NCBI GenBank assembly: GCA_043747835.1
Contig: JAYTOK010000032.1
Location: forward strand, 62,001-126,000
DNA: 64,000 bases
Direction: 5' to 3'
Source of the DNA: CADEED01 sp043747835
GTDB lineage: Bacteria > Pseudomonadota > Gammaproteobacteria > Steroidobacterales > Steroidobacteraceae
Shown here: positions 31,908 through 40,918 of the stretch, piece by piece
How positions within the stretch are numbered: position 1 is the stretch's first letter
Layout of the letters: each line of letters starts with the position of its first letter
Program-made: the position numbers and the translations under genes
Notes under the pieces: model-generated
The model's database searches: none
What the model saw: the letters and a program-made list of their open reading frames with translations, nothing else
Told to the model about the DNA's origin: nothing

Positions 31908-33665
31908 GTGAAATCCGATCTCGAGCGCCTGCTGCGTGAGGCGCTGCGCACCCTCGTTCCCGGCGTCTTAAACGAAGCGATCGATCCGTCGCTCGTCGTC
32001 GTCGAGCGCGCACGCGACGCCCAGCACGGCGATTTCCAGAGCAATGTCGCCATGCGGCTCGCCAAGCTTGCGCGCAAGAATCCGCGCGAGCTCGCGCAGG
32101 CGATTGTCCAGGCCCTGCCGAAGAGCGATTTGCTGGCGGGCGCCGATGTCGCGGGCGCGGGCTTCATCAACTTCCGTCTGGCGCCAGATGCGTGGTTCGC
32201 CGCGCTGAAGAAGATCGCGTCGGACGGCGAGACGTACGGCCGCAGCAAGACCGGCGCGGGCCGCAAGGTGATGGTCGAGTTCGTGTCGGCAAATCCGACG
32301 GGGCCGATGCACGTCGGTCACGGGCGCGGCGCCGCTTACGGCGCGACGCTCGCAAACCTGCTCGACGCGACCGGGCACTCCGTCTACCGCGAGTACTACG
32401 TCAACGACGCGGGCCGGCAGATCGACATCCTCGCGGTGAGCGTCTATCTACGTTACCTGGAGCTTTGTGGCGAACCGATCGTCTTCCCGTCGAACGGCTA
32501 CAAGGCGCCGTACATCCTGCCGGTCGCGAAAGCGTTGCACGACAAGCGCGGCGCGGTGTTGCAACGCCCGGCCGCCGACGTCGCCGCGGGCGCTCCGCCC
32601 GATGCGCCGGCCGGCGACAAGGACAAGCACATCGATGGGCTCATCGAGAACGCGCGGAAGCTGATCGGCGCACCCGAGTTCGACGCCATCGTGCTGTTCG
32701 CGCGCGACGCGATGCTCGCGGACATCCGCAACGATCTCGACGAATTTCGCGTCACGTTCGACTGCTGGTACTCCGAGCGCGACCTGAGCAAGAGCGGCGC
32801 CGTGGACAAGGCGTTGACCGAATTGCGCAAGTCCGGCCGAGTCTTCGAGAAGGACGGGGCGCAGTGGTTCAAGTCGACGGAGTTCGGCGACGACGAAGAT
32901 CGCGTCGTCGTGCGCGCGAACGGCGAGAAGACCTACTTCGCCTCCGACATCGCGTACCACTTCGACAAGCGCCAGCGCGGCCACGATCTGCTCATCGACG
33001 TCTGGGGCGCGGACCACCACGGCTATGTCTCGCGCGTGCGCGGCGCGCTCGTCGCACTCGGCAACCCGGGCGACTGCTTCGAGGTCTGCCTGATGCAGCT
33101 CGTGAGCCTGTTTCGGGGCGGCGAGAAACTCTCGATGGGCAAGCGCGAAGGCAACTTCGTGACGCTGCGCGACCTGCGCAACGAGGTCGGCAACGACGCG
33201 GCGCGGTTCTTCTACCTGATGCGCAGCCACGATCAGTCGCTCGACTTCGATCTCGAGCTCGCGAAGTCGCGCTCGAACGAAAACCCGGTCTACTACGTCC
33301 AGTACGCGCACGCGCGCGTCGCGTCCGTCATGAAAGAGCTGGGCGCAAGGGGTTTCTCACACGACGCGGCCAACGGCGCCGCCAGCCTGTCGCGCCTGAC
33401 GGCCCCGCACGAGCAGGCGGTCATCAGCGCGCTGTCGAAGTATCCGGAGTCGATCGAGCACGCCGCGCTCGCGCGCTCGCCGCACTCGCTCGTTCACTAC
33501 CTGCGTGACCTTGCCAACAGTTTGCACACCTACTACAACGCGGAGAAGTGGATCGTCGAGGATGCGGGCCTGCGCGATGCGCGCATCACGCTCGTGCTTG
33601 CGGTCCAGCAAGTGGTTCGCAACGGGCTCGGGATCCTCGGGGTCTCGGCGCCACAGAGCATGTGA
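31908..33665 (+). CDS. argS: Arginyl-tRNA synthetase
   Basis: The enzyme charges tRNA-Arg in the cytoplasm. It is 585 residues with the class I motifs SANPTGPMHVGHGRGAAYG (HIGH form HVGH) and EKLSMGKREGN (KMSK region). The N-terminal additional domain (ERLLREALRTLVPGVLNEAI) and the C-terminal anticodon-binding domain (HSLVHYLRDLANSLHTYYNA) are both complete. The SPOR-protein gene follows after 19 bases, an arrangement also seen in other Gammaproteobacteria. Confidence 0.97.
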   Translation: MKSDLERLLREALRTLVPGVLNEAIDPSLVVVERARDAQHGDFQSNVAMRLAKLARKNPRELAQAIVQALPKSDLLAGADVAGAGFINFRLAPDAWFAALKKIASDGETYGRSKTGAGRKVMVEFVSANPTGPMHVGHGRGAAYGATLANLLDATGHSVYREYYVNDAGRQIDILAVSVYLRYLELCGEPIVFPSNGYKAPYILPVAKALHDKRGAVLQRPAADVAAGAPPDAPAGDKDKHIDGLIENARKLIGAPEFDAIVLFARDAMLADIRNDLDEFRVTFDCWYSERDLSKSGAVDKALTELRKSGRVFEKDGAQWFKSTEFGDDEDRVVVRANGEKTYFASDIAYHFDKRQRGHDLLIDVWGADHHGYVSRVRGALVALGNPGDCFEVCLMQLVSLFRGGEKLSMGKREGNFVTLRDLRNEVGNDAARFFYLMRSHDQSLDFDLELAKSRSNENPVYYVQYAHARVASVMKELGARGFSHDAANGAASLSRLTAPHEQAVISALSKYPESIEHAALARSPHSLVHYLRDLANSLHTYYNAEKWIVEDAGLRDARITLVLAVQQVVRNGLGILGVSAPQSM

Positions 33666-33684
33666 CGGAGAGATTGCCCTGGCC

Positions 33685-34266
33685 GTGAAGATCACCAGCC
33701 GCGATTTCAAGCGCACCCGCGCGGGTGGAATCCGCTTCGAGTTCTCGCGCTTTCGGGAGTTCGGGCTCGGACTCGCGCTCGGCCTGTCGTTGTCGGTGTG
33801 CGTGCTCGTCTGGCAGAACTACCGCGACAACGAAACCGCGCGCGCCGCCGCCGAACAGCCCAAGCCCGAACCGCGCGCGAGCGCGAACGCTTCCGCCGCG
33901 GATGCCGAGGAAGGCGCGAAGAACTACGACTTCTACAACATGCTGCCCAACTTCGAAGTGGTGGTGCCGGAGAAGGAACGCGCCGTCTCGCGCGAACGCG
34001 ACACCGCGCTCACGCCGATCGAACGTCCCGGCGTGTACGTCCTGCAGGCCGGTTCGTATCGCAGACAGGAAGAAGCGGACCGCGTCCAGGCGCAGCTCAA
34101 GAAACAAGGCATCGACGCCAACGTACAGCGCGTCGCGGTCGACGACGACGTGTGGCATCGCGTGCGCATTGGACCGATCACCGATCTCGCCGAGCTCAAC
34201 CGACTGCGCGCGCGGTTGCGCGCGGCCGACCTCGACAGCGGACTCGTCATCCGCGTCGGAGACTGA
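33685..34266 (+). CDS. SPOR-domain cell-division-associated membrane protein
   Basis: The protein is 193 residues from a GTG start. A short basic cytoplasmic segment is followed by one membrane span (FGLGLALGLSLSVCVLVWQN), an Ala/Glu-rich linker, and a C-terminal SPOR domain (GVYVLQAGSYRRQEEADRVQ to the SGLVIRVGD end). It resembles FtsN-like proteins encoded next to argS, which bind denuded septal peptidoglycan. No strong ribosome site is seen at the GTG, so the start is less certain than the frame. The next gene starts two bases after its stop codon. Confidence 0.88.
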   Translation: MKITSRDFKRTRAGGIRFEFSRFREFGLGLALGLSLSVCVLVWQNYRDNETARAAAEQPKPEPRASANASAADAEEGAKNYDFYNMLPNFEVVVPEKERAVSRERDTALTPIERPGVYVLQAGSYRRQEEADRVQAQLKKQGIDANVQRVAVDDDVWHRVRIGPITDLAELNRLRARLRAADLDSGLVIRVGD

Positions 34267-34268
34267 GC

Positions 34269-35399
34269 GTGTTCAACGCGTTTCGTGGAATCGTCGCTGC
34301 CGCCGCGCTGTTGCTCGCCGCCTGCGCGACGCCGCCAACCGCGGCACCGCCGGCCCCTGCATCCGAACCCGCGAGCCCGCCGCCGCCGGTCGTCGCACCA
34401 AAACCGCCGGTTCCTCCGCCCACGCATCCCGGACTCACGCTTTCAGCCGTCGGCGACATCATGCCGGGCACGGATTTTCCGGAGAACGTGCTGCCCGATG
34501 ACGATGGTCTCTCGTTCCTCGACGCGGTGACGCCAACGCTCTCGTCGACCGACGTCGCCTTCGGCAACTTCGAGGGCGTGCTGCTCGACGGCGGCGAGCC
34601 CGTGAAGCAGTGCAAGGACAAGCGCATCTGCTTCCTGTTCCGCACGCCCACGCGCTACGCGACTTACCTCAAGCTCGCCGGCTTCGACGTGATGAGCCTG
34701 GCCAACAACCACGCGCGCGACTTCGGCGAGGACGGCCGCTCGTCGAGCATGGCCGCGCTCGATGGGGTGGGCATTCACCACTCCGGACGCGAAGGCACGA
34801 CGGCGAGCTGGATCGCGAATGGCCGGCGCATCGCGATGGTCGCCTTCGCGCCCAACGTCGGCTCCAATTCGCTCAACGATCCGCAAATCGCGATTCCACT
34901 CGTGACGCTACTCGCGCGCGAGCACGAGATCGTGATCGTGTCTTTCCATGGCGGCGCTGAAGGCAATGGCGCCGAGAAGCTGACGTTCGCGCGCGAAATC
35001 TTCGCGGGCGAGGATCGCGGCAACGTCGTCGAGTTCGCGCGGTCGATGGTCGATGCGGGCGCGGACATCGTGCTCGGCCACGGGCCGCACGTCGTGCGCC
35101 CGATGGAGATCTACCACGACCGGCTGATCGCTTACAGCCTCGGCAATTTCGCGACGTATTACGGCATCAGCGTCGAGGGCATCCGCGGCATCGCGCCCAT
35201 TCTCGTCGCGCAACTCGATGACGACGGGAAGTTCGTCTCCGGGCGTCTCGAAGCGACAATGCAGATCCGGCCCGCGGGACCTGCGCCGGATCCGGAGAAG
35301 AAGGTGATCGCGCAGTTGCGCGAGCTCACGAACGCCGCGTTTCCGGAAGGCGAGCTCGTGATCGCAGAAGACGGGACCCTGTCGCGCCGCAGTCCATGA
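34269..35399 (+). CDS. CapA/PgsA-type lipoprotein (metallophosphatase fold)
   Basis: The protein is 376 residues with a GTG start, lipobox LLLAAC and a Pro-rich linker. The CapA domain signatures are LTLSAVGDIMPGTDFPENVL, FGNFEGVLLDGG, VMSLANNHARDFGEDG, IVSFHGGAEGN and LGHGPHVVRPMEIY, which give the Asp/His/Asn metal set of the calcineurin-like poly-gamma-glutamate synthesis protein family. No other capsule genes (capB, capC) are here, so it may act on peptidoglycan or another envelope polymer. It overlaps the next gene by ATGA. Confidence 0.88.
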   Translation: MFNAFRGIVAAAALLLAACATPPTAAPPAPASEPASPPPPVVAPKPPVPPPTHPGLTLSAVGDIMPGTDFPENVLPDDDGLSFLDAVTPTLSSTDVAFGNFEGVLLDGGEPVKQCKDKRICFLFRTPTRYATYLKLAGFDVMSLANNHARDFGEDGRSSSMAALDGVGIHHSGREGTTASWIANGRRIAMVAFAPNVGSNSLNDPQIAIPLVTLLAREHEIVIVSFHGGAEGNGAEKLTFAREIFAGEDRGNVVEFARSMVDAGADIVLGHGPHVVRPMEIYHDRLIAYSLGNFATYYGISVEGIRGIAPILVAQLDDDGKFVSGRLEATMQIRPAGPAPDPEKKVIAQLRELTNAAFPEGELVIAEDGTLSRRSP

Positions 35400-35929
35400 A
35401 TTCCTGGATTCGCGTCGTCGCTGCCACGGCGGTTCTCGTTCTTTCGGCATGCACCACCTCGCAATATCCCATCGAGGCCCAGGTCGGACCGAAGGAGCCC
35501 ATCGACTCGCGGCTGCTAGGACGCTGGACTCTCGCGCGTGACGAAAGAATCATCCTCACGATCGAGCGTCGGCTCGACGAGTTGGCGCTCCGCCTGAGCG
35601 ATCCGGATCAGCAGGAGCCCGAGGACTACCGCGTGCGCGTCGCGCGTGTCGGCAGGTTCAACTACGCGAGCGCGACACGTGTCGGCCGGCGCGAAGCCTG
35701 GACGTTGTACCGATTCCGGTTTCTCGACGAGGACAGCATCGTCGTGAACACCGTGGATGACGACTTCATGTTCCGCGCCGTGCGTGGCGGATTGATTCGC
35801 GGCATACCCGACAGAGGCCCGCCCTCCCGGGCTTCACTCACGGCGATGCCCCGCGAGCTGCGCGAATTCGTGCGCGGCAATCCGGACATGTTCGCGGGCG
35901 AGCAATTCGAGCTGCGGCGGGAACCGTGA
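35396..35929 (+). CDS. Putative lipoprotein of unknown function
   Basis: The protein is 177 residues with lipobox VLVLSAC after MNSWIRVVAATA. It is coupled to the CapA-like gene by an ATGA overlap. The mature part begins with a compact lipocalin-like look (LLGRWTLARDERIILTIERR), then YRVRVARVGRFNYASATRVG, and ends in a charged stretch. I do not recognise a family. It may work with the CapA-like protein on the outer membrane. Confidence 0.75.
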   Translation: MNSWIRVVAATAVLVLSACTTSQYPIEAQVGPKEPIDSRLLGRWTLARDERIILTIERRLDELALRLSDPDQQEPEDYRVRVARVGRFNYASATRVGRREAWTLYRFRFLDEDSIVVNTVDDDFMFRAVRGGLIRGIPDRGPPSRASLTAMPRELREFVRGNPDMFAGEQFELRREP

Positions 35930-36016
35930 ACTCTTGCCGGTGCGAAAACGCTGCCCTCTGAGACGCGCGTTCCCGGCAGGTGTAGAGTCCCGGCCGTAAG
36001 GTCCAGGGAGCCCGAC

Positions 36017-36865
36017 ATGAACAACAAGATTTCCGCCTGCCTCATCGCCGCGTGCCTGCTCGCGAGCGCGCCCTCCTTCTCCGAGATGAACGAACTCGAC
36101 AAGCAATACGTCGAGCAGATCATCAAGGGCGGCTCCGGCACGCTGCGCCAGGTGTCCGAGAGCATGGCGAACAGCGGTTACGCGAACACCGCAGTGCTCG
36201 ACGTGCTCGCCGAAACGCTGCTCGAAAAATATCCGCTGACCGGCGCCGACTTCGGCAGCGTCGATTCGGTGGCGTGGATGTGTCGCGCGCTCGGCGCGTC
36301 GCGCAACAATCGCTATCGCCCGCTCCTCGAACACATCTCCGACGACAAGACCGTGCATCGTAAGCTGCGCAGCCATTGCGAGAAGGCGACGAAGCAGTTG
36401 CCGAAGGGTTCCGAGAACTCGTACATCGCGGGCACTGTGAATCTCGAGCTGCTGCGCAATCCGCCGCCGCCCCCGCCGCCGGCTCCCGCCGGCAAGGGCA
36501 AGAAGAACGCGAAGGCCGCGAAGCCTGCCGCGGCTCCGGCCGCGGCGGCGAAGCCTGCGGCTGCCGCCGCGCCCGCACCGGCCGCCGCCGCCGCGGCGCC
36601 CGCTGGCAACGTCGACCTCAGCAAAATCGCGGTCGGCATGAGCCAGGCGCAGGTCAACGACTTGTTAGGCCCGCCCACCGCGCAGACGCAGCGCATGACG
36701 GGCAAGCAATGGCAGCCGTTCAACTTCGGCGCGAAGGACCTGCAGCGGGTGATGTATCTCTACAAGGGCGTGGGCCGCGTGGAGTTTTCGCTGAAGTCGG
36801 CGTACGAGGGAGTGTTCCGCGTGGTGGCGGTGACGCCGGATCCGAACGAGACCGGCTATCCGTAG
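36017..36865 (+). CDS. Exported two-part protein: helical N-domain, Pro/Ala linker, SmpA/OmlA-like C-domain
   Basis: The protein is 282 residues with signal peptide MNNKISACLIAACLLASAP. Residues about 25-150 form a helical repeat-like domain (LRQVSESMANSGYANTAVLD). A linker of Pro then Lys/Ala/Pro runs over about 150-200 (PPPPPPPAPAGKGKKNAKAA). The last 80 residues look like a BamE/SmpA/OmlA unit, with KIAVGMSQAQVNDLLGPPTA and a final beta part. The role is probably in the envelope. RBS AGGGAG lies before the ATG. Confidence 0.8.
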   Translation: MNNKISACLIAACLLASAPSFSEMNELDKQYVEQIIKGGSGTLRQVSESMANSGYANTAVLDVLAETLLEKYPLTGADFGSVDSVAWMCRALGASRNNRYRPLLEHISDDKTVHRKLRSHCEKATKQLPKGSENSYIAGTVNLELLRNPPPPPPPAPAGKGKKNAKAAKPAAAPAAAAKPAAAAAPAPAAAAAAPAGNVDLSKIAVGMSQAQVNDLLGPPTAQTQRMTGKQWQPFNFGAKDLQRVMYLYKGVGRVEFSLKSAYEGVFRVVAVTPDPNETGYP

Positions 36866-37217
36866 TGGGTCCGTTCCCCGTTTCCTAACAAAAGGGGGCG
36901 GGCTCGACCGCCGGCGGTGCGACGTCTTCCGGCCGAATCATTTTTTGGCCCTCAAGGTCGATCGCGCTTCAAGAAAGAAATTGGGGTCAGGCCCCAATTT
37001 CTTTCCTGGCGTTCGCTCGTCGTTCGCTGCTCGCCTTCGTAGTGGCATCGAGGGCGCACCTGACGGGGCATCAGCCCGGCTCGCGGACGCTCTCTCCGCG
37101 CCGATCTCCATTCGGGCCAAAAAACGATTCAGCCGGAAGACATCGCGCAAAGGTTGCACTCTGGCCCGTCCCCTTTTGCTAGGAAACGAGGAACTGCCCC
37201 GATGCGGGGCCTGACCC
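36866..37217. repeat. Nested inverted-repeat element (about 350 bp) with internal hairpin
   Basis: This fills the 355-base gap before ntrX. The outer arms 36879-36902 and 37165-37188 pair with 2 mismatches in 24. The middle arms 36919-36951 and 37114-37146 pair with 3 mismatches in 33. Inside is an exact 13-bp hairpin (36974-36986 with 36992-37004, loop TCAGG) containing GGGGTCAGGCCC, and about 100 bases of unpaired GC-rich sequence. The right arm carries the CTAGGAAACGAGGA core also found at 6027-6040 and 54130-54143. Short open frames here show no coding character. It looks like a miniature or REP/BIME-type element. Confidence 0.85.
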
Positions 37218-37220
37218 GAT

Positions 37221-38588
37221 TTACTCCGACTCGTCCGTGATGTTCCGGAAGTCGACGCCGAGCGACCGCAGCTTGCGATACAGATGCGTGCGCTCCATCC
37301 CCACGCGCTTCGCCAGCTGACCGACCTTGCCGTTACACAGCAGCAACTGCTGTTGTAGATAGGCGCGCTCGAACTGCTCGCGCGCTTCGCGCAGCGGCAG
37401 TGCCAGCAGATCCTGCTTCACGAGCGGCTCCGCGGTCGGCGCTGCCGCGGCGAGCTCGCGCTCGATTTCCTCGAGGCGGATCTCCTCGCTGCCGCCCTGC
37501 AGGAGCAGACGCTGCACGAGGGTCTTGAGCTCGCGCACGTTGTCGGGCCACGGGTAGTTGCGCAGGCGATTCTGCGCCGCGACGCTGAACTTGCGGAACT
37601 GCAGGCCTTCGCCGTCGACGAGGCGGTCGACGTAATGCCGTAGCAGATCGGGGACGTCTTCCGTGTATTCGCGCAACGGTGGCACGCGCACGATCAGCGT
37701 GTTCAGGTGCGAGAGCAGGTCGCGGCGGAAATTGTCGACGCGCGCTTCGATTCCGGGACGCGCGGACGACAGCAGGCGCGCCTTGAGCTGGATGGGCGTC
37801 GAGCCGCCGACGCGCGTGAACTCGCCGCTCTCGAACACGCCGAGCAGACCGCGCTGCGCCTGCGGCGGAAGATCCTCGAGCTCGTTGACGAACAGGGTGC
37901 CGGCACCCACTCTCTCGAGCACGCCCGGCGCCACCTGCCCGTTCGATTCGGTGCCGAACAACACCTGATCGGCGCCGTCGCCGCGCAATGTGCTCGAGAT
38001 CAATGTCACGAACGGCCGCGGCGCGCGCGGGCTCGCATCGTGGATGAAGCGCGCGAAGGCCTCGCGGCCCGTGCCGGTTTCGCCGATGAGCATCACCGGC
38101 GAATCGTTCGCGGCGATCTGCGCGAGATCGGCGCGCAACTGCTGCATCACGCGGCTGCGGCCGACGGGCACGCCCGGCGAGGCGGCGAGCAACTTGCCCG
38201 CATGGCGCTTGCGTTTGCCGGCCTCGAGAGCGCGCTCGACGGTGCGCAGCAGCTTCTGCAAGGAGAGCGGCTTCTCGACGAAATCGAACGCACCCAGGCG
38301 CGTGGCTTCGACGGCGGTCTCCACGGTGCCGTGGCCCGACATCATCACGACAGGGCACGACGCCTCGGCGGTCTGACCCTGCCACTCGCGCAGCAGCGTG
38401 ATGCCGTCCGTGTCCGGCATCCAGATGTCGAGCAGCACGAGATCGGGCAATTGCCGCGCGCGCGATGCGCGCGCCTGGCCCGCGTCCCCGGCGACGTCCA
38501 CGTCGTAGCCTTCCTCGGAGAGAATTTCTTTCAGCAAGCCGCGGATGTCGGCTTCATCATCGACGACGAGAATGTGTGCGGCGCTCAT
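37221..38588 (-). CDS. ntrX: NtrX-like response regulator with degenerate AAA+ domain
   Basis: The protein is 455 residues. Receiver domain 1-120 has the phospho-acceptor Asp in LPDLVLLDIWMPDTDG. The AAA+ domain (about 140-370) is altered: Walker A reads GETGTGREAF with Arg for the usual Lys, the GAFTGA loop that contacts sigma-54 is not seen, and the Walker B position reads GTLFVNELEDL with Asn for Asp. A Fis-type helix-turn-helix at the end (VGQLAKRVGMERTHLYRKLR) is intact. So it probably binds DNA and is phosphorylated by NtrY but does not activate sigma-54 by ATP hydrolysis. It overlaps ntrY by ATGA. Confidence 0.88.
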   Translation of the reverse strand: MSAAHILVVDDEADIRGLLKEILSEEGYDVDVAGDAGQARASRARQLPDLVLLDIWMPDTDGITLLREWQGQTAEASCPVVMMSGHGTVETAVEATRLGAFDFVEKPLSLQKLLRTVERALEAGKRKRHAGKLLAASPGVPVGRSRVMQQLRADLAQIAANDSPVMLIGETGTGREAFARFIHDASPRAPRPFVTLISSTLRGDGADQVLFGTESNGQVAPGVLERVGAGTLFVNELEDLPPQAQRGLLGVFESGEFTRVGGSTPIQLKARLLSSARPGIEARVDNFRRDLLSHLNTLIVRVPPLREYTEDVPDLLRHYVDRLVDGEGLQFRKFSVAAQNRLRNYPWPDNVRELKTLVQRLLLQGGSEEIRLEEIERELAAAAPTAEPLVKQDLLALPLREAREQFERAYLQQQLLLCNGKVGQLAKRVGMERTHLYRKLRSLGVDFRNITDESE

Positions 38589-40918
38589 GCTCGCTCCTTC
38601 CTGGGTTCAACGCGCCGTTCGCGCGCGACCATCTGTCGGGATCCATCGGTTACGGGCAAGGATACACGCACGCGCCCGCCGCCTTCCGGCCGATTGTCGG
38701 CCTCGACGCGCCCGCCGTGCTCCTCGACGATCTTCTTCACGATCGCGAGCCCCAGGCCAGTTCCCTTGGGCTTGCTCGTGACGTACGGATCGAAGACGCG
38801 GCCCAGCACTTCGCGCGCGAAGCCGGGTCCATTGTCGCTCACAGTAATAGTCGCGTAGTGCGCGGTGCCGGCGATTTCGAGCTGCGTCGCGGCAATGACT
38901 CTGCCGCCCGGGGTGCTCTCGACCGCCTCGACGCCATTCACGATGAGGTTGTTGAGGATTTGGCGCACGCGTCCGCGATCCGCTTCGACCTGTTCGATGC
39001 GCGGATCGAGCTCGATGTCGATGGTCACGCCCGATTCCTGCACGCGATGCAGGTCGGCGACCTCGGTGACGAGCGCGTTCAACGGGAAGCGTGTGATCTT
39101 CATGTCCGGCGCACGCGCGTATTCGCTGAATGCGTTGACCATCGCTTTCATCGCCTCGACCTGTTGCACGATCGTGTACGTCGCACGATCGAGGATCTGC
39201 GCGTCCTCACCGGTCATCTGCGAGAGATAGCGCCGGCGCATGCGTTCGGCGGAGAGCTGGATCGGCGTGAGCGGGTTCTTGATCTCGTGCGCGAGACGGC
39301 GCGCGACTTCACCCCAGGCCGCATCGCGCTGCGCCTGCAGCAGCGCGCTGATGTCGTCGAACACGATGACGTAGCTGCCCTGGGCGTCGGCCTCGCTCTC
39401 CGAATGGTCATCACCAGGCATCGGCGTGCAAGCGCACACGAGCACGCGCGCGCCGGCCATCTCCGCCTTCAGATCCAACTGCTCGCGCCACTCCTCTTCG
39501 CCTTTCGACAGACGCGAGGTCACCTCGCCCACGAACTGCGAGAAGCGCGGATTGCCATCGGTGAGCGTCGTCAACGGCTGGCCCACGCCCTGCTCGAGAT
39601 CGACGCCCAGGATGTTGCTCGCGGCCTGGTTGGCGCTGCGCAGCAGCAGATCGCGCCCGAGCGTGATGACTCCCGTCGACAGGCGCGCGAGGATGATCGA
39701 CAACCGTTCTCGCTCGCGTTCGACGGCCTGCTGGCTGCGCGTGTTGTCTTCGCGCGCGCGGCGCAGGCGCTTCGTCATGTCGTTGAACGAGTGCACGAGG
39801 AATCCCATCTCGTCGCGCGATGGCAATGGAAGGCGCGTGCCGAAGTCGCCCTTGCCGACCGCGCGCGTGCCGGCGATCAGGTCCTGCACGGGCCGGACGA
39901 GCTTCTCGGCGGAGTAGATAGCGCCGTAGATGGCGGTCAGCATCGCGAGCAGGAGCACCAGAGTGAGGGTCATGCGGAAACTGTTCATGACGGGCTCGCG
40001 CCTCGCCGAAAGCTCGCCATGTTGCGAATAGGATCGCTGGACGGCTTCCGATAGCCGCGCGAGTTGCGGTGGCACAGGGTACAGCGCCACCACGAAACGA
40101 CCTTCGCTCGATCCCGGAGACGTCGCGATAGGTGCGGCGGTGTTGATCAGATAGTCGCCGTCCGACAGCGGCTCCAGGCTCCAGTAAACGTTGCCGATCG
40201 TGTACGACTCGTTCTCGGCGGAGGTGCCAAGCGAGTCGGTGTCGGGCGGTTTGCCGGGCAGGCTCGAGCGCGAACGCTTCATCGCCGAGATCGCGCGCGT
40301 GACGTCGGCGGTTGCGAGGCGCGGGAAGCGCGTCGTGTCGCCCGTGCTGCTGGCCGCGAGCACCTGGCCGAGGGTGCCGTAGACGACGACTTCGATCGCT
40401 CCACTCTCCACGCGATGCTCATCCGTGGCCGCGGCCCAGTCCGAGGGCGGGCTGTCTGCCAGACGATTCGCGAAGAGTTCGGTGTTGCGCGCGTATTCGC
40501 GCATGCGAACGTCCATCGCCGATTTCGACAGCTCGAGCGCGTCGGTGAGGCCCTGCTTGATCTCCACCTTGAACCAGCTGTCGATGCCGCGGTTCAGGAA
40601 CTCGAGCGAGAATAGATAGACGATGATCAGCGGCGCGATCACGAGCGAACCGAAGATCGCCACCGTACGTGCCGTCAGCCGGGAACCAGGAACCTGCGCG
40701 CGGAATGAGCGCACGAGCTCGATGAGCTTGCGCGCGAGCAACACGGTGACCGTGACCAGCGCGACCGCGTTGATGAGCAGGATCCAGGCCTGCAGGTTGC
40801 TGTAGCGGACCGAGTTCTGCACCGAGACGGCGAGCAGCAGCAACAGACCGCCGCTCACCAGCACCCAGAGGGCGACCAGCCCCAAGGTGCCGAAGCGTCT
40901 CAACGCTGCAGGGACCAT
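38585..40918 (-). CDS. ntrY: NtrY-like membrane histidine kinase
   Basis: The protein is 777 residues from the ATG of MVPAALRRFGTLGLVALWVL; a GTG nine bases upstream is also possible. It has N-terminal membrane spans, an extracytoplasmic region, a HAMP linker (KLVRPVQDLIAGTRAVGKGD), a PAS domain near 400-520, and HisKA with the phospho-accepting His in VARRLAHEIKNPLTPIQLSA. HATPase motifs follow: N box LNNLIVNGVEAV, then VSDNGPGFAREVLGRVFDPY and GTGLGLAIVKKIVEEHGG. It acts with NtrX. The start lies inside the end of the DUF4390 gene, so the three genes form one operon. Confidence 0.93.
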   Translation of the reverse strand: MVPAALRRFGTLGLVALWVLVSGGLLLLLAVSVQNSVRYSNLQAWILLINAVALVTVTVLLARKLIELVRSFRAQVPGSRLTARTVAIFGSLVIAPLIIVYLFSLEFLNRGIDSWFKVEIKQGLTDALELSKSAMDVRMREYARNTELFANRLADSPPSDWAAATDEHRVESGAIEVVVYGTLGQVLAASSTGDTTRFPRLATADVTRAISAMKRSRSSLPGKPPDTDSLGTSAENESYTIGNVYWSLEPLSDGDYLINTAAPIATSPGSSEGRFVVALYPVPPQLARLSEAVQRSYSQHGELSARREPVMNSFRMTLTLVLLLAMLTAIYGAIYSAEKLVRPVQDLIAGTRAVGKGDFGTRLPLPSRDEMGFLVHSFNDMTKRLRRAREDNTRSQQAVERERERLSIILARLSTGVITLGRDLLLRSANQAASNILGVDLEQGVGQPLTTLTDGNPRFSQFVGEVTSRLSKGEEEWREQLDLKAEMAGARVLVCACTPMPGDDHSESEADAQGSYVIVFDDISALLQAQRDAAWGEVARRLAHEIKNPLTPIQLSAERMRRRYLSQMTGEDAQILDRATYTIVQQVEAMKAMVNAFSEYARAPDMKITRFPLNALVTEVADLHRVQESGVTIDIELDPRIEQVEADRGRVRQILNNLIVNGVEAVESTPGGRVIAATQLEIAGTAHYATITVSDNGPGFAREVLGRVFDPYVTSKPKGTGLGLAIVKKIVEEHGGRVEADNRPEGGGRVRVSLPVTDGSRQMVARERRVEPRKERA

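Noticed and set aside
36938..37214. Short frames on both strands within the repeat at 36.9-37.2 kb
   Set aside because: They lie across the inverted-repeat arms and show no coding character or ribosome site.
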